Of a stretch of DNA of 43,243 nt, positions 1-7,172 are shown piece by piece. The stretch's first letter is position 1. Each line of letters starts with the position of its first letter. Source of the DNA: Bacillota bacterium (GTDB lineage: Bacteria; Bacillota; Clostridia; Christensenellales; SZUA-584); assembly GCA_023460085.1 (NCBI GenBank), contig JAEWRI010000019.1:1-43243 (forward strand), given 5' to 3'. The position numbers and the translations under genes were made by a program. Under the pieces are notes generated by a model. The model was given only the letters and a program-made list of their open reading frames with translations. It had not been told where the DNA came from and searched no databases.

Positions 1-158
1 GCACAGCAGCCTGGATAGTGCTCCAGAATGCACTCAACCTGCTAAGCGTCTCCATATACATACAGCAGGCCATTCAGGCAGTACTCATCGCGATCTTCGG
101 CGCGGTGGCGCTGGTCATCTGGTTCGCGCAGCGCAAGGCCGCAAAGACCGCGCAATAA
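1..158 (+). CDS. Sugar ABC transporter permease, C-terminal fragment (RbsC-like)
   Basis: The frame is open from base 3 to the TAA at 156-158 and gives the last 51 residues of a membrane protein. The piece begins with a run like NALNLLSVSIYIQQAI, followed by one hydrophobic segment and a short basic tail (QRKAAKTAQ). This matches the C-terminus of BPD_transp_2 permeases (RbsC, YjfF and YtfT types), where an NxLNLL motif precedes the last transmembrane helix. Such proteins form the membrane channel of ribose, galactose or nucleoside-type ABC importers. The rest of the gene and its partners lie left of the window, so the substrate cannot be told. A hairpin terminator follows 17 bases after the stop. 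Confidence 0.7.
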   Translation, partial: TAAWIVLQNALNLLSVSIYIQQAIQAVLIAIFGAVALVIWFAQRKAAKTAQ

Positions 159-174
159 CGATTACTGGAAACTA

Positions 175-207
175 AAAACGGCCGCGCAGTGGAAGCGCGG
201 CCGTTTT
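175..207. terminator. Bidirectional intrinsic terminator
   Basis: A 13-bp perfect stem (175-187 with 195-207) has a 7-base loop. It is flanked by A residues on the left and T residues on the right, so it can stop the (+) permease transcript and the (-) trpB transcript arriving from the other side. Confidence 0.85.
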
Positions 208-220
208 GCGTTCTCTGAGT

Positions 221-1585
221 TCAGCCCACGTTGGGTATGGTGGAGAGCCCTTGCTCCAGCATTTCGTCGGTATACTCGAAATCCTGCAGCTTGCCCGAGA
301 GGTACTCGTCGTACGCGGACAGGTCGAAATCGCCATGGCCCGAGCAGTTGAAGAAAATATTCTTGGCCTCTCCGCTCTCTTTGCACTCCAGCGCCTTTTC
401 GATAACGTATGCGATGGCGTGGGAAGACTCCGGAGCAGGCAGTATGCTCTCGGCGCGGGCAAACGTCACCGCCGCCTTGAACACGTCGGTTTGGTGCACC
501 GCCGCCGCGCTCACATAGCCGTCATGATACAACTGCGACAGCAGCGCGGAATCGCCGTGATAGCGCAGACCGCCCGCATGAATTCCCGCCGGAATGAAGT
601 CGTGGCCCAGCGTATACATCATCGTGACGGGCGCCATCTTGGCGGTATCACCAAAGTCGTAGGCGAACTTGCCCTTGGTCAGCTTGGGGCACGCCGCGGG
701 CTCAATAGCGACGAACTCCGTCTTCGTGCCCTTCGTCAGCTTATCCTGCATAAACGGAAACGCGCAGCCGGAGAAGTTGGAACCGCCGCCGTTGCAGCCG
801 ATTACGATATCCGGGTACTCGTCGATCTTCTCAAACTGCTTTTTGGCTTCCTGCCCGATGATCGTCTGGTGCAGTATGACATGGTTCAGCACGCTGCCCA
901 GCGCGTAGTGCGTATCGTCGCGCATCACTGCGTCCTCCACCGCCTCAGAGATGGCGATACCCAGACTGCCCAGCGAATTGGGGTCCTTGGCGAGTATGGA
1001 GCGGCCCGAGTTGGTCAGCGGAGACGGGCTCGCGATGACATTAGCACCGTAGGTCTGCATCAGCGTCTTGCGGTACGGCTTCTGGTCGTACGATACGCGC
1101 ACCATGTAGACGGTGCACTCCAGGCCAAACATCGAGCACGCGATGGACAGCGCGCTCCCCCATTGGCCCGCGCCCGTCTCGGTAGAGATGCGTTTGATTC
1201 CCTCTATCTTGTTGTAGAACGCCTGCGGCACGGCACTGTTCAGCTTATGGCTGCCGGAAGGGTTGCTGCCTTCGTACTTGTAGTAGATCCGCGCGGGCGT
1301 TCCCAGCGCCTTCTCCAGCCGGTACGCGCGAATCAGCGGCGACGGCCTGAAAGCCGCGTATATATCGCGCACTTCCTTCGGGATGTCGATATAGCGCTCG
1401 GTGGAAACCTCCTGCTCGATCAGCGCTTTGGCAAACAGCGGCTCCAGATCGGCAGGGCCTACAGGCTGCAGCGTGCCGGGATGCAAATAAGGCTGCGGCT
1501 TGTTGGGCATATCCGCGGCGATATTGTAATATTGCTTCGGCAGTTCATCCTCGGTTAAAAATACGCGATTCGGGATCTGTTTCAT
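221..1585 (-). CDS. trpB: Tryptophan synthase beta-like enzyme (TrpB2 type)
   Basis: A 454-residue PLP enzyme of fold type II that condenses indole with serine to give tryptophan. The PLP lysine is K114 in GSHKLNSA, the catalytic Glu region is ETGAGQWG (136-143), and the phosphate-binding loop is GCNGGGSN near 263-270. The long N-terminus and the motif variants place it in the TrpB2 group rather than the usual TrpB1 of about 400 residues. TrpB2 enzymes often act without a TrpA partner, as indole salvage or serine deaminase enzymes. No trpA or other trp gene lies nearby, which fits salvage. The ATG at 1585 has GAGGAGAA upstream. The gene has its own promoter and an unusual leader (see 1586-1702). 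Confidence 0.9.
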   Translation of the reverse strand: MKQIPNRVFLTEDELPKQYYNIAADMPNKPQPYLHPGTLQPVGPADLEPLFAKALIEQEVSTERYIDIPKEVRDIYAAFRPSPLIRAYRLEKALGTPARIYYKYEGSNPSGSHKLNSAVPQAFYNKIEGIKRISTETGAGQWGSALSIACSMFGLECTVYMVRVSYDQKPYRKTLMQTYGANVIASPSPLTNSGRSILAKDPNSLGSLGIAISEAVEDAVMRDDTHYALGSVLNHVILHQTIIGQEAKKQFEKIDEYPDIVIGCNGGGSNFSGCAFPFMQDKLTKGTKTEFVAIEPAACPKLTKGKFAYDFGDTAKMAPVTMMYTLGHDFIPAGIHAGGLRYHGDSALLSQLYHDGYVSAAAVHQTDVFKAAVTFARAESILPAPESSHAIAYVIEKALECKESGEAKNIFFNCSGHGDFDLSAYDEYLSGKLQDFEYTDEMLEQGLSTIPNVG

Positions 1586-1702
1586 GGTCTGTTCTCCTCT
1601 CGTCTAGTTCATTTTGTTGCACAAAAAAAACACTCGTCTCGTCGCTCTCTCTCGTCTCATCTCGTGGGCCTGTGCCCAAAAGAAGTGTTCTTTGTGAACT
1701 TA
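1586..1702 (-). promoter_or_regulatory. trpB2 leader with (G/U)AG repeats and terminator-like hairpin
   Basis: The transcript leader of about 117 bases carries two clusters of (G/U)AG triplets. Six GAG lie at 1633-1663 with spacers of 2, 2, 3, 4 and 2 bases. A UAG-GAG-GAG set at 1594-1606 has 2-base spacers and includes the Shine-Dalgarno sequence. Between the clusters is a run of eight U, preceded by AGUGU that can pair with ACACU near 1685-1690; a small UGGGC-ACAG-GCCCA hairpin lies inside. Tandem (G/U)AG triplets with 2-3 base spacers are the binding pattern of TRAP (MtrB), the tryptophan-activated attenuation protein. A T-box core was not found. The TRAP reading is inference from the spacing pattern and from the gene's function. 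Confidence 0.45.
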
Positions 1703-1708
1703 TATTGC

Positions 1709-1738
1709 AGTATACGGCATATGCGCAGAATTTGTCAA
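1709..1738 (-). promoter_or_regulatory. Promoter of trpB2
   Basis: TTGACA (1733-1738), an 18-base spacer and TATACT (1709-1714) on the (-) strand. The -35 box overlaps the stop codon of the truA remnant, so trpB2 expression begins exactly where that remnant ends. Confidence 0.75.
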
Positions 1739-1818
1739 TGATTATTTTCCGCGTCGTAATAAACTTCCACCAGCATCAGCCCCTGCGCGGGCGCGGCCGG
1801 GTTGATGACGTTGTGATG
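1735..1818 (-). pseudogene. Remnant of a truA 3' end
   Basis: Read on the (-) strand this stretch encodes a tail like NPAAPAQGLMLVEVYYD followed by a TGA at 1735-1737. It closely matches the C-terminus of the intact truA nearby (TAPAQGLMLVRVYYD). At DNA level 17 bases are identical (1769-1785 and 2499-2515, an offset of 730). Upstream of about residue 28 the similarity is lost and no TruA body follows. It is either the relic of a second truA copy or the old gene end displaced by the AT-rich insert at 1820-2470. It is diverged, not a fresh copy. Confidence 0.7.
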
Positions 1819-1859
1819 CTTCCTCTCCCGTATCTTTTTTATGTATTACGGTACTAAAA

Positions 1860-2405
1860 TCAGCAAGTAATGCACCAAAAATAAAGTGACAAAATACTTT
1901 TGCTTTTATTATAAGTTATGAAATAATTTACAAAAACACTCTCATCATTAAAATGAACGACTTCACTTTCACTCAGTAAATCATACAATGCCCAGTAACT
2001 ATTTTTAATAACTTCTTTGGATTTTATAGTACTGTAATTGAAATTCAGTTCCATTCTCTCATTTACACATGAATATTTATCAAAAATGGGACATGCAAAA
2101 TATATAGGAAGCCAATTCTTTAATAAATATTCTCTCCACTCTGCTTCTGTAGTATCATTAGCATAATTAGCTTCCCATTCCTGGCAGTAATATACATGCT
2201 TTTTGACGATGGTTACAATTGCTCTTTCAATAGAATCAAACTCGTTTAAATTGACAAAAACAATATCCATGCTTCCACCATTTTCATTATTCTCGAGAGC
2301 AAAATGGTATGGGATATTCAGCATAGACAAATCTGCCTCAGCCCAATATCTAGCGAACAGCGACATATTATTAATCAGGTTAACCACAGCATGTTTCAAA
2401 CTCAT
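1860..2405 (-). CDS. Hypothetical protein in AT-rich island
   Basis: An open frame of 181 residues starts at the ATG at 2405, with AAGGA about 7 bases upstream. The product is a soluble, fairly acidic protein rich in Asn, Tyr, Phe and Trp, with no signal peptide and no motif I recognise. Cysteines occur at CQEW, ACPIF and SCVN and in the C-terminal WCITC. Base composition (about one third GC) and codon use (AAT, ATA, TTT, AAA) are sharply unlike all neighbours. With the truA remnant on one side and intact truA on the other, this suggests horizontal acquisition. An uninterrupted frame of this length in AT-rich DNA, with a Shine-Dalgarno sequence, argues for a real gene. Its function is unknown. 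Confidence 0.65.
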   Translation of the reverse strand: MSLKHAVVNLINNMSLFARYWAEADLSMLNIPYHFALENNENGGSMDIVFVNLNEFDSIERAIVTIVKKHVYYCQEWEANYANDTTEAEWREYLLKNWLPIYFACPIFDKYSCVNERMELNFNYSTIKSKEVIKNSYWALYDLLSESEVVHFNDESVFVNYFITYNKSKSILSLYFWCITC

Positions 2406-2429
2406 AAAAAATCCTTAGGAATACCGTGA

Positions 2430-2457
2430 TTTTTATTTGTTAAAAGTAAAATATCAA
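2430..2457 (-). promoter_or_regulatory. Possible promoter of the AT-rich orphan gene
   Basis: TTGATA (2452-2457), a 16-base spacer and TAAAAA (2430-2435) lie just upstream of the orphan gene. AT-rich DNA gives such matches easily, so this is weak. Confidence 0.3.
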
Positions 2458-2470
2458 AACGATTTTATAA

Positions 2471-3214
2471 TCAATAGATGCTGTCATAATAAACCCTGAC
2501 CAGCATCAGCCCCTGTGCGGGAGCGGTAGCGCTTGCGGCAAGGCGGCTCTTCCCGTCCAGTATTTCCTTCACGCGTTCCGGCGCAATACGCCCGAGGCCC
2601 ACGTCCGCCAGCGTCCCCGCGATGATGCGCACCATATGATAGAGAAAGCCGCTGCCCCGGATATTGATGTACAGGAACGGGCCGTCTTCCGAGATATCCA
2701 GGGCATACACCGTGCGCACCGTGTCCTTCACCTCGCTGCCCGCCGCACAAAAAGCCGCGAAGTCCTGCTCACCGATAAGGCAGGCCGCCGCAGCGCGCAT
2801 CGCGGCCACGTCCAGCGGCCCCGAAAGGTGCCATGAGAGGTTGCGGTAGACTGCGGAGGGATGGGGTGCCCGATAGAGGGTATAGCGGTAGGTCTTGCCG
2901 CGTGCGTCGAAGCGCGCATGAAACCGGTCGTCCGCCCGCTCCGAATGCTTCACCCGGATATCATACGGCAGAAATGTATTCATCGCATAGCTAATCTTTT
3001 CGGGCGGTATCGTACAGGCCGTATCGAGGTGCGCCACCTGCGCCAGCGCATGCACCCCTGCGTCGGTACGCCCCGCGCCCGTGATGCTGACGGCTTCGCC
3101 GGATGCTTTTTTAAACGCCTCCTCCAGCGCCTGTTGCACGGAGTAACCGTTTTTCTGCCGCTGCCACCCCGCATAATTCGTGCCGTCATACTCCACGATG
3201 AGCCTTATCCGCAT
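2471..3214 (-). CDS. truA: tRNA pseudouridine synthase A
   Basis: Makes pseudouridine at positions 38-40 of tRNA anticodon stem-loops. From the chosen ATG (3214) it has 247 residues, the usual length. It begins MRIRLIVEYDGTNYAGWQRQ, and the catalytic Asp is D51 in GAGRTDAGVHA. The C-terminus has the family signature APAQGLML. A TTG in the same frame at 3262 would add 16 residues, but it lies only a few bases from the predicted transcription start; ATG 3214 has GGGAA upstream and fits family N-termini. In many Firmicutes truA directly follows ecfT; here an opposing gene separates them, and rplM-rpsI are not beside it. Confidence 0.93.
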   Translation of the reverse strand: MRIRLIVEYDGTNYAGWQRQKNGYSVQQALEEAFKKASGEAVSITGAGRTDAGVHALAQVAHLDTACTIPPEKISYAMNTFLPYDIRVKHSERADDRFHARFDARGKTYRYTLYRAPHPSAVYRNLSWHLSGPLDVAAMRAAAACLIGEQDFAAFCAAGSEVKDTVRTVYALDISEDGPFLYINIRGSGFLYHMVRIIAGTLADVGLGRIAPERVKEILDGKSRLAASATAPAQGLMLVRVYYDSIY

Positions 3215-3271
3215 AGCGTTCCCGGGCGCAGCCGCACCGGGCTCGCCCTGCTCCTCTCTCAAAGTATAGCC

Positions 3272-3300
3272 ATTATAATGGAAAAGGCAGATACATGCAA
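3272..3300 (-). promoter_or_regulatory. Promoter of truA
   Basis: TTGCAT (3295-3300), 17 bases, TATAAT (3272-3277) on the (-) strand. The two hexamers and the spacing equal those of the rpsJ promoter. The predicted start near 3265 supports the internal ATG at 3214 for truA. Confidence 0.75.
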
Positions 3301-3348
3301 ATCTCTGTGCGGCAGCAGATGACGGAATTGTAAGAAACGTTTTGTGTG

Positions 3349-3377
3349 TTTACCGAAAATCACCTTCGTGGTATACT
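3349..3377 (+). promoter_or_regulatory. Promoter of the flippase-like gene
   Basis: TTTACC (3349-3354), 17 bases, TATACT (3372-3377), about 43 bases before the start codon. Confidence 0.55.
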
Positions 3378-3419
3378 AACGACGCATGCACGGTGGTTCT
3401 ATTCTCTTCTGGAGGGCGC

Positions 3420-4607
3420 ATGAAAAAGAAACATAAGCGAATTTTCTCCATATTGTATCTCGCGCTGGTCTTCTCTGTCACGCTGATTCTTGCGTTTTAC
3501 CTTTCACGGGAGAGCGAGGGCCTTTTTTCCATACTAGGCACAATCCGTCCCGTCTGGCTGCTTGCCGCCATCGGCTGCATGGTGCTGTACCTTTTCAACG
3601 AGGGCTTCGCGGTATGGTACATCACCTCATTCATGTATAAAAAGCTCGGCTACTTTTATATGCTTAAGCTCAATATCATCGGCAACTACTACGGCGCGCT
3701 CACGCCCGCGGCGCTGGGCTTCCAGCCCTCACAGATCGCCTACATGAAGCGCGACGACGTGCCGGTGGGCGTATCGACATTTATCCAGACCATCAAGCTC
3801 ATGGCTTACGAGGTGGTCATTGTTACGCTGTGCATCGTCTTCATGGCGGTAAAGGGCACCTACTTTCACCAGACGAACCCCAACATATTCTGGCTCTCGG
3901 TATTTGGCGCTTCCATCAACTTTTTCGTCATCATCATTATGGGGCTGGCTATACTTAAGCATGAAGGCCTGAAAAAGTTTGTGCTGATGCTGACTCGCGG
4001 CCTATCCAAAATCCGCATACTCAAACACCCGGATAAAATTCATGCCACGGTGGAAAAGACGCTGAACGACTTTCACGACAGCGCAAAATACCTGAAAGCC
4101 AACAAGCTGAAAACGCTGCTCGCCTGCGGCATCACGCTCGTGCAATGGCTGTTCTTCTTCTGCATCCCCTATTGCCTTTACAACGCGTTCCGTCTTGGAA
4201 TGCTCAGCGGCAAGGCGGGCGCATTCGATACCATTTCACCGTTCGATGAAGCCGTTACGCTGGTTGCCATGGCGGCCTTCCTCTTCCTCGCGGTGCATTT
4301 CATCCCCATCCCCGGCTCCAGCGGCGCGACGGAAGCGGGCTTCGGCATATTCTTCGGCAGCTTTTTCTTTGGCGAATCCGCCGCTGCAATGCTCCTCTGG
4401 CGGCTTATCACGTACTATTCGCTGATCGTGCTGGGATTCATCGTCATCTTCCTGGACGGCGTCTCCCGAAAGAAACGTAACACCGGGGACGATATTTCAC
4501 CCGATATTCCCCACCCCTTTGATACCTCGGGTAGGCCGCACCATTGGTCCGAGGGTCTGGAGGATTCTCCGGAAAATCAAAAAGCTCCGGAAAATCCGGA
4601 GCCGTAA
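3420..4607 (+). CDS. Flippase-like integral membrane protein (LPG_synthase_TM family)
   Basis: A 395-residue protein starting at ATG 3420, 4 bases after GGAGGG. It is a polytopic membrane protein with about eight hydrophobic segments, a short basic N-terminus (MKKKHKR) and family motifs such as NYYGALTPAALGFQPSQ and HFIPIPGSSGATEAGFG. These mark the PF03706 / UPF0104 family, related to the flippase half of MprF. Members are tied to moving or modifying membrane lipids, with or without a lysyl-transferase domain; none is fused here. The last roughly 35 residues are a polar tail rich in Pro, Asp and Glu, and the coding sequence of its end doubles as the terminator of the opposing ribosomal operon. 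The gene sits between ecfT and truA, which are often adjacent elsewhere. Confidence 0.82.
   Translation: MKKKHKRIFSILYLALVFSVTLILAFYLSRESEGLFSILGTIRPVWLLAAIGCMVLYLFNEGFAVWYITSFMYKKLGYFYMLKLNIIGNYYGALTPAALGFQPSQIAYMKRDDVPVGVSTFIQTIKLMAYEVVIVTLCIVFMAVKGTYFHQTNPNIFWLSVFGASINFFVIIIMGLAILKHEGLKKFVLMLTRGLSKIRILKHPDKIHATVEKTLNDFHDSAKYLKANKLKTLLACGITLVQWLFFFCIPYCLYNAFRLGMLSGKAGAFDTISPFDEAVTLVAMAAFLFLAVHFIPIPGSSGATEAGFGIFFGSFFFGESAAAMLLWRLITYYSLIVLGFIVIFLDGVSRKKRNTGDDISPDIPHPFDTSGRPHHWSEGLEDSPENQKAPENPEP
4573..4602 (-). terminator. Terminator of the ribosomal protein-ecf operon, inside the opposing CDS
   Basis: A 7-bp perfect GC-rich stem (4584-4590 with 4596-4602) with a 5-base loop, followed on the (-) strand by TTTTTGATTTT. 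It lies 12 bases after the ecfT stop. On the (+) strand the same bases encode the last residues of the flippase-like protein (APENPE). Confidence 0.85.
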
Positions 4608-4614
4608 CCCGTCC

Positions 4615-5409
4615 TTAAAACCAAATCGCCATCGCCGTAATCAGGGCTGCCACGAGCATCGCCGCCGCGAGATCGCGCCAGTGGAAGTGCAGCACTTTCA
4701 TGCGCGTGCGCCCTTCTCCGCCGTGATAGCAGCGCGATTCCATGGCGTCCGCCAGTTCGTAGGCGCGCCGGAACGCGCTCACAAACAGCGGCACCAGCAG
4801 CGGGACCATGCCCTTCGCGCGGGCGATGACACTGCCGCTGTCGAATTCCGCGCCCCGGGCCGTCTGCGCTTTCATGATTTTATCGGTTTCCTCCAGCAGC
4901 GTGGGGATGAAGCGCATCGCGATGGTCATCATCATCGCAAGTTCATGCACCGGAAACCGAACGGCCTTGAGGGGCTTCATAAGGCTCTCCAGCCCGTCTG
5001 TCAGCGCGATGGGCGTCGTCGTCAGCGTCAGCATCGTTGTGGCGGAAATCAGGAATATGAGGCGCACCGCCAGCCACAGTGCGCTGTCGAGGCCTTCCCG
5101 CGTGATGTTGATGATCCACCACGTAAACAGCGGTGTCCCGCCGGAATAGAAAAACGTGTTCAGCACAAACGTCAGCACGATGATAAACCAGAGCGGCTTA
5201 AGGCCGCGCAGCACGAACCGCACGCTCACGCGCGAAAGCGCCACCGTCAACACCAGAAAACCAAAGATGACCGCGTTGCCCAGCCACGCGTTTGCCATAA
5301 AAATGGCGACGATTAACCCGATTACCAGCACCAGCTTTGCCCTGGGATCCAGCTTATGAATGACGGAGCTGCCTGGGAAGTACTGCCCCAGCGTCATGTT
5401 TTTAATCAT
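4615..5409 (-). CDS. ecfT: ECF transporter transmembrane component EcfT
   Basis: The 264-residue membrane scaffold of an energy-coupling factor importer for vitamins or metals; it links two ATPases to exchangeable S components. It has several hydrophobic helices and the two coupling-helix motifs, Ala-Arg-Gly in AQTARGAEF and its degenerate partner AMESRCYHG. The ATG overlaps the ecfA2 stop by 4 bases (ATGA), indicating translational coupling. No S component is encoded in the window, so this is probably a group II module shared by S components elsewhere. Confidence 0.92.
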   Translation of the reverse strand: MIKNMTLGQYFPGSSVIHKLDPRAKLVLVIGLIVAIFMANAWLGNAVIFGFLVLTVALSRVSVRFVLRGLKPLWFIIVLTFVLNTFFYSGGTPLFTWWIINITREGLDSALWLAVRLIFLISATTMLTLTTTPIALTDGLESLMKPLKAVRFPVHELAMMMTIAMRFIPTLLEETDKIMKAQTARGAEFDSGSVIARAKGMVPLLVPLFVSAFRRAYELADAMESRCYHGGEGRTRMKVLHFHWRDLAAAMLVAALITAMAIWF

Positions 5410-6260
5410 AACGCACCGCCCAGCAACCCCGCAACCGCATGCTCCAGCGCTTCCAGCGTAATGATATCCTGCGGTATATCCGCGCCCTTCGCGCGCAGAA
5501 GGGAAGCAATGCGCGTAACGGCAGGCAGATCGAGCCCGATGGTGCGCAGCTCCTTCTCGCGAGAGAAAACCTGTGCAGGCATGCCGTCCATCAGCAGCTT
5601 TGCACCCGAGAGCACCAGCACGCGCTTCGCGTGCTCCGCGATATCGTCCATGGAATGCGTGATCATGAGTATCGTTGCACCTTCCGTGTTCAGCCGCGTG
5701 ATCAGGCCCATCAGATGCGCGCGCCCTTTGGGGTCCAGCCCGGCCACGGGCTCGTCAAGTATCAGCACCTTCGGGTTCATCGCGAGCACCCCCGCAATGG
5801 CAACGCGGCGCTTCTGTCCGCCCGAAAGCTCGAAGGGAGACAGCTTTCCGATGCCGTCGTAGTCTATTTCCATCAGTTCCATCGCGCGATGAACACGGCC
5901 GTCAATTTCGTCCTCCACCACGCCTGTTCTGCGCGGGCCATAGGCGATATCCTTGACAACGGTCTCCTCAAAGAGCTGGTACTCCGGATATTGGAAAACC
6001 ACGCCGATGCTTCGCCGCAGCAGCTTCCTATCGAAACCTTTGGCGTTAATGTCCTGCCCGTCCATCAGCACCCGTCCTGACGTGGGCTTCAGCAGCCCCG
6101 CGATAAGGCTGATGAGCGTCGTTTTGCCGCTCCCCGTGTGTCCGATGACGCCCGCGAATTCGCCGTCGGCCAGGGTAAGGCTGATGTCGTCCACTGCCTT
6201 CGCCTCGTAGGGCGTGCCGGGCATGTAGGTGTATGTCAGGTGTTCAAGCGCAATTGCCAT
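5406..6260 (-). CDS. ecfA2: ECF transporter ATPase EcfA2
   Basis: A 284-residue ABC ATPase. Walker A is GHTGSGKTT (40-48), the signature LSGGQKRR, Walker B VLILDEP and the switch His is in THSMDD. The start is ATG 6260 (MAIALEHLTY), preceded by GTGGAGAAG; a longer frame to 6296 would lie within ecfA1 with no better site. It overlaps the 3' end of ecfA1 by 25 bases. It pairs with EcfA1 as the asymmetric ATPase dimer of the ECF module. Confidence 0.92.
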   Translation of the reverse strand: MAIALEHLTYTYMPGTPYEAKAVDDISLTLADGEFAGVIGHTGSGKTTLISLIAGLLKPTSGRVLMDGQDINAKGFDRKLLRRSIGVVFQYPEYQLFEETVVKDIAYGPRRTGVVEDEIDGRVHRAMELMEIDYDGIGKLSPFELSGGQKRRVAIAGVLAMNPKVLILDEPVAGLDPKGRAHLMGLITRLNTEGATILMITHSMDDIAEHAKRVLVLSGAKLLMDGMPAQVFSREKELRTIGLDLPAVTRIASLLRAKGADIPQDIITLEALEHAVAGLLGGAL

Positions 6261-7075
6261 AGCTTCTCCACGAATTCTTCTTCCGTCAGCGGACATTCTC
6301 CCATGCGAATGCCGCGCCGTCTCAGCGAATGATACAGCGCGATGTGCGGCGGAGCAGACAGCCCCGCGTCCTTCAGCGCTTCCTCGTTAGCAAATACCTC
6401 GCGCGGCGTCCCGGAAAACGTCACTTCGCCGCCCGTCATGATGATCACGCGATCGGCGCCCAGCGCTTCCTCCATGTTGTGCGTAATCAGCAGTATGGTC
6501 TTGCCCTGTGCGTGCAGGGTACGTATCGTCTCCAGCACCTCCGCACGCCCCTCCGGGTCCAGCATCGCCGTAGGTTCGTCGAACACAATAACCTCCGGCT
6601 TCATTGCCAGCACTCCCGCGATGGCAACCCGCTGCTTCTGCCCTCCCGACAGCATGTGCGGCGCGCGCTCCTTGAAATCGGACATGCCGACCTGCTCCAG
6701 CGCCTCGTCCACCCGCTGCCGTATTTCGGCCGGCGGAACGCCGATATTCTCCGGCCCGAAAGCCACATCCTCTTCCACAATGGTCGCGACCAGCTGATTG
6801 TCCGGATTCTGAAACACCATGCCCGCGGTGCGCCGTATATCCCATACGTGCGCCTCATCCTTCGTGTCCATGCCGTCCACCAGCACCTGACCGGAATCGG
6901 GCAACACCAGCGCATTGACATGCTTGGCAAACGTGGATTTGCCGGAACCGTTGTGACCGATGATGGCGACAAATTCTCCTTTGGCAAAGCAAAGGCTGAC
7001 CTGCGAAAGCGCGGGCGTGATATTGGTTTCGCTGCGGTATGAATAGCTGATCCCGTTTGCCTCTACGATGGCCAT
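6236..7075 (-). CDS. ecfA1: ECF transporter ATPase EcfA1
   Basis: A 279-residue ABC ATPase. Walker A is GHNGSGKST (40-48), the Q-loop region FQNPDNQLVA is typical of EcfA1, the signature is LSGGQKQR, Walker B VIVFDEPT and the H-loop THNMEE. The start ATG 7075 (MAIVEANG) has GGAGGAAAG about 7 bases upstream; an upstream in-frame start at 7102 would overlap this site. It is first of the three ecf genes, after rplQ, but a hairpin and a possible -10 element at 7101-7144 separate it from the ribosomal genes. Confidence 0.92.
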   Translation of the reverse strand: MAIVEANGISYSYRSETNITPALSQVSLCFAKGEFVAIIGHNGSGKSTFAKHVNALVLPDSGQVLVDGMDTKDEAHVWDIRRTAGMVFQNPDNQLVATIVEEDVAFGPENIGVPPAEIRQRVDEALEQVGMSDFKERAPHMLSGGQKQRVAIAGVLAMKPEVIVFDEPTAMLDPEGRAEVLETIRTLHAQGKTILLITHNMEEALGADRVIIMTGGEVTFSGTPREVFANEEALKDAGLSAPPHIALYHSLRRRGIRMGECPLTEEEFVEKLWQLRLNT

Positions 7076-7100
7076 TTCAGCTTTCCTCCAATGATACTCC

Positions 7101-7144
7101 ATTATAACACGAAAAGGCTTCGAAAATATCGCTTTTCAAAGCCT
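7101..7144 (-). terminator. Hairpin with short U run between rplQ and ecfA1, plus TATAAT
   Basis: A 12-bp stem with one G-U pair (7115-7126 with 7133-7144) is followed on the (-) strand by only four T. Next comes TATAAT (7101-7106) without a good -35 box at the right distance. It looks like a partial terminator that lets some rplQ transcripts continue into ecfA1, perhaps with a weak internal promoter. Confidence 0.6.
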
Positions 7145-7172
7145 CTTTCCGCAATTTCATTTGACGGAAGCG

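Noticed and set aside
206..1558. 450-codon open frame on the (+) strand
   Set aside because: Antisense of trpB2 in GC-rich DNA; Arg/His/Leu-rich nonsense composition and no ribosome site.
1586..1702. T-box riboswitch before trpB2
   Set aside because: The leader is too short and lacks the conserved T-box core; the (G/U)AG repeats fit better with a protein site.
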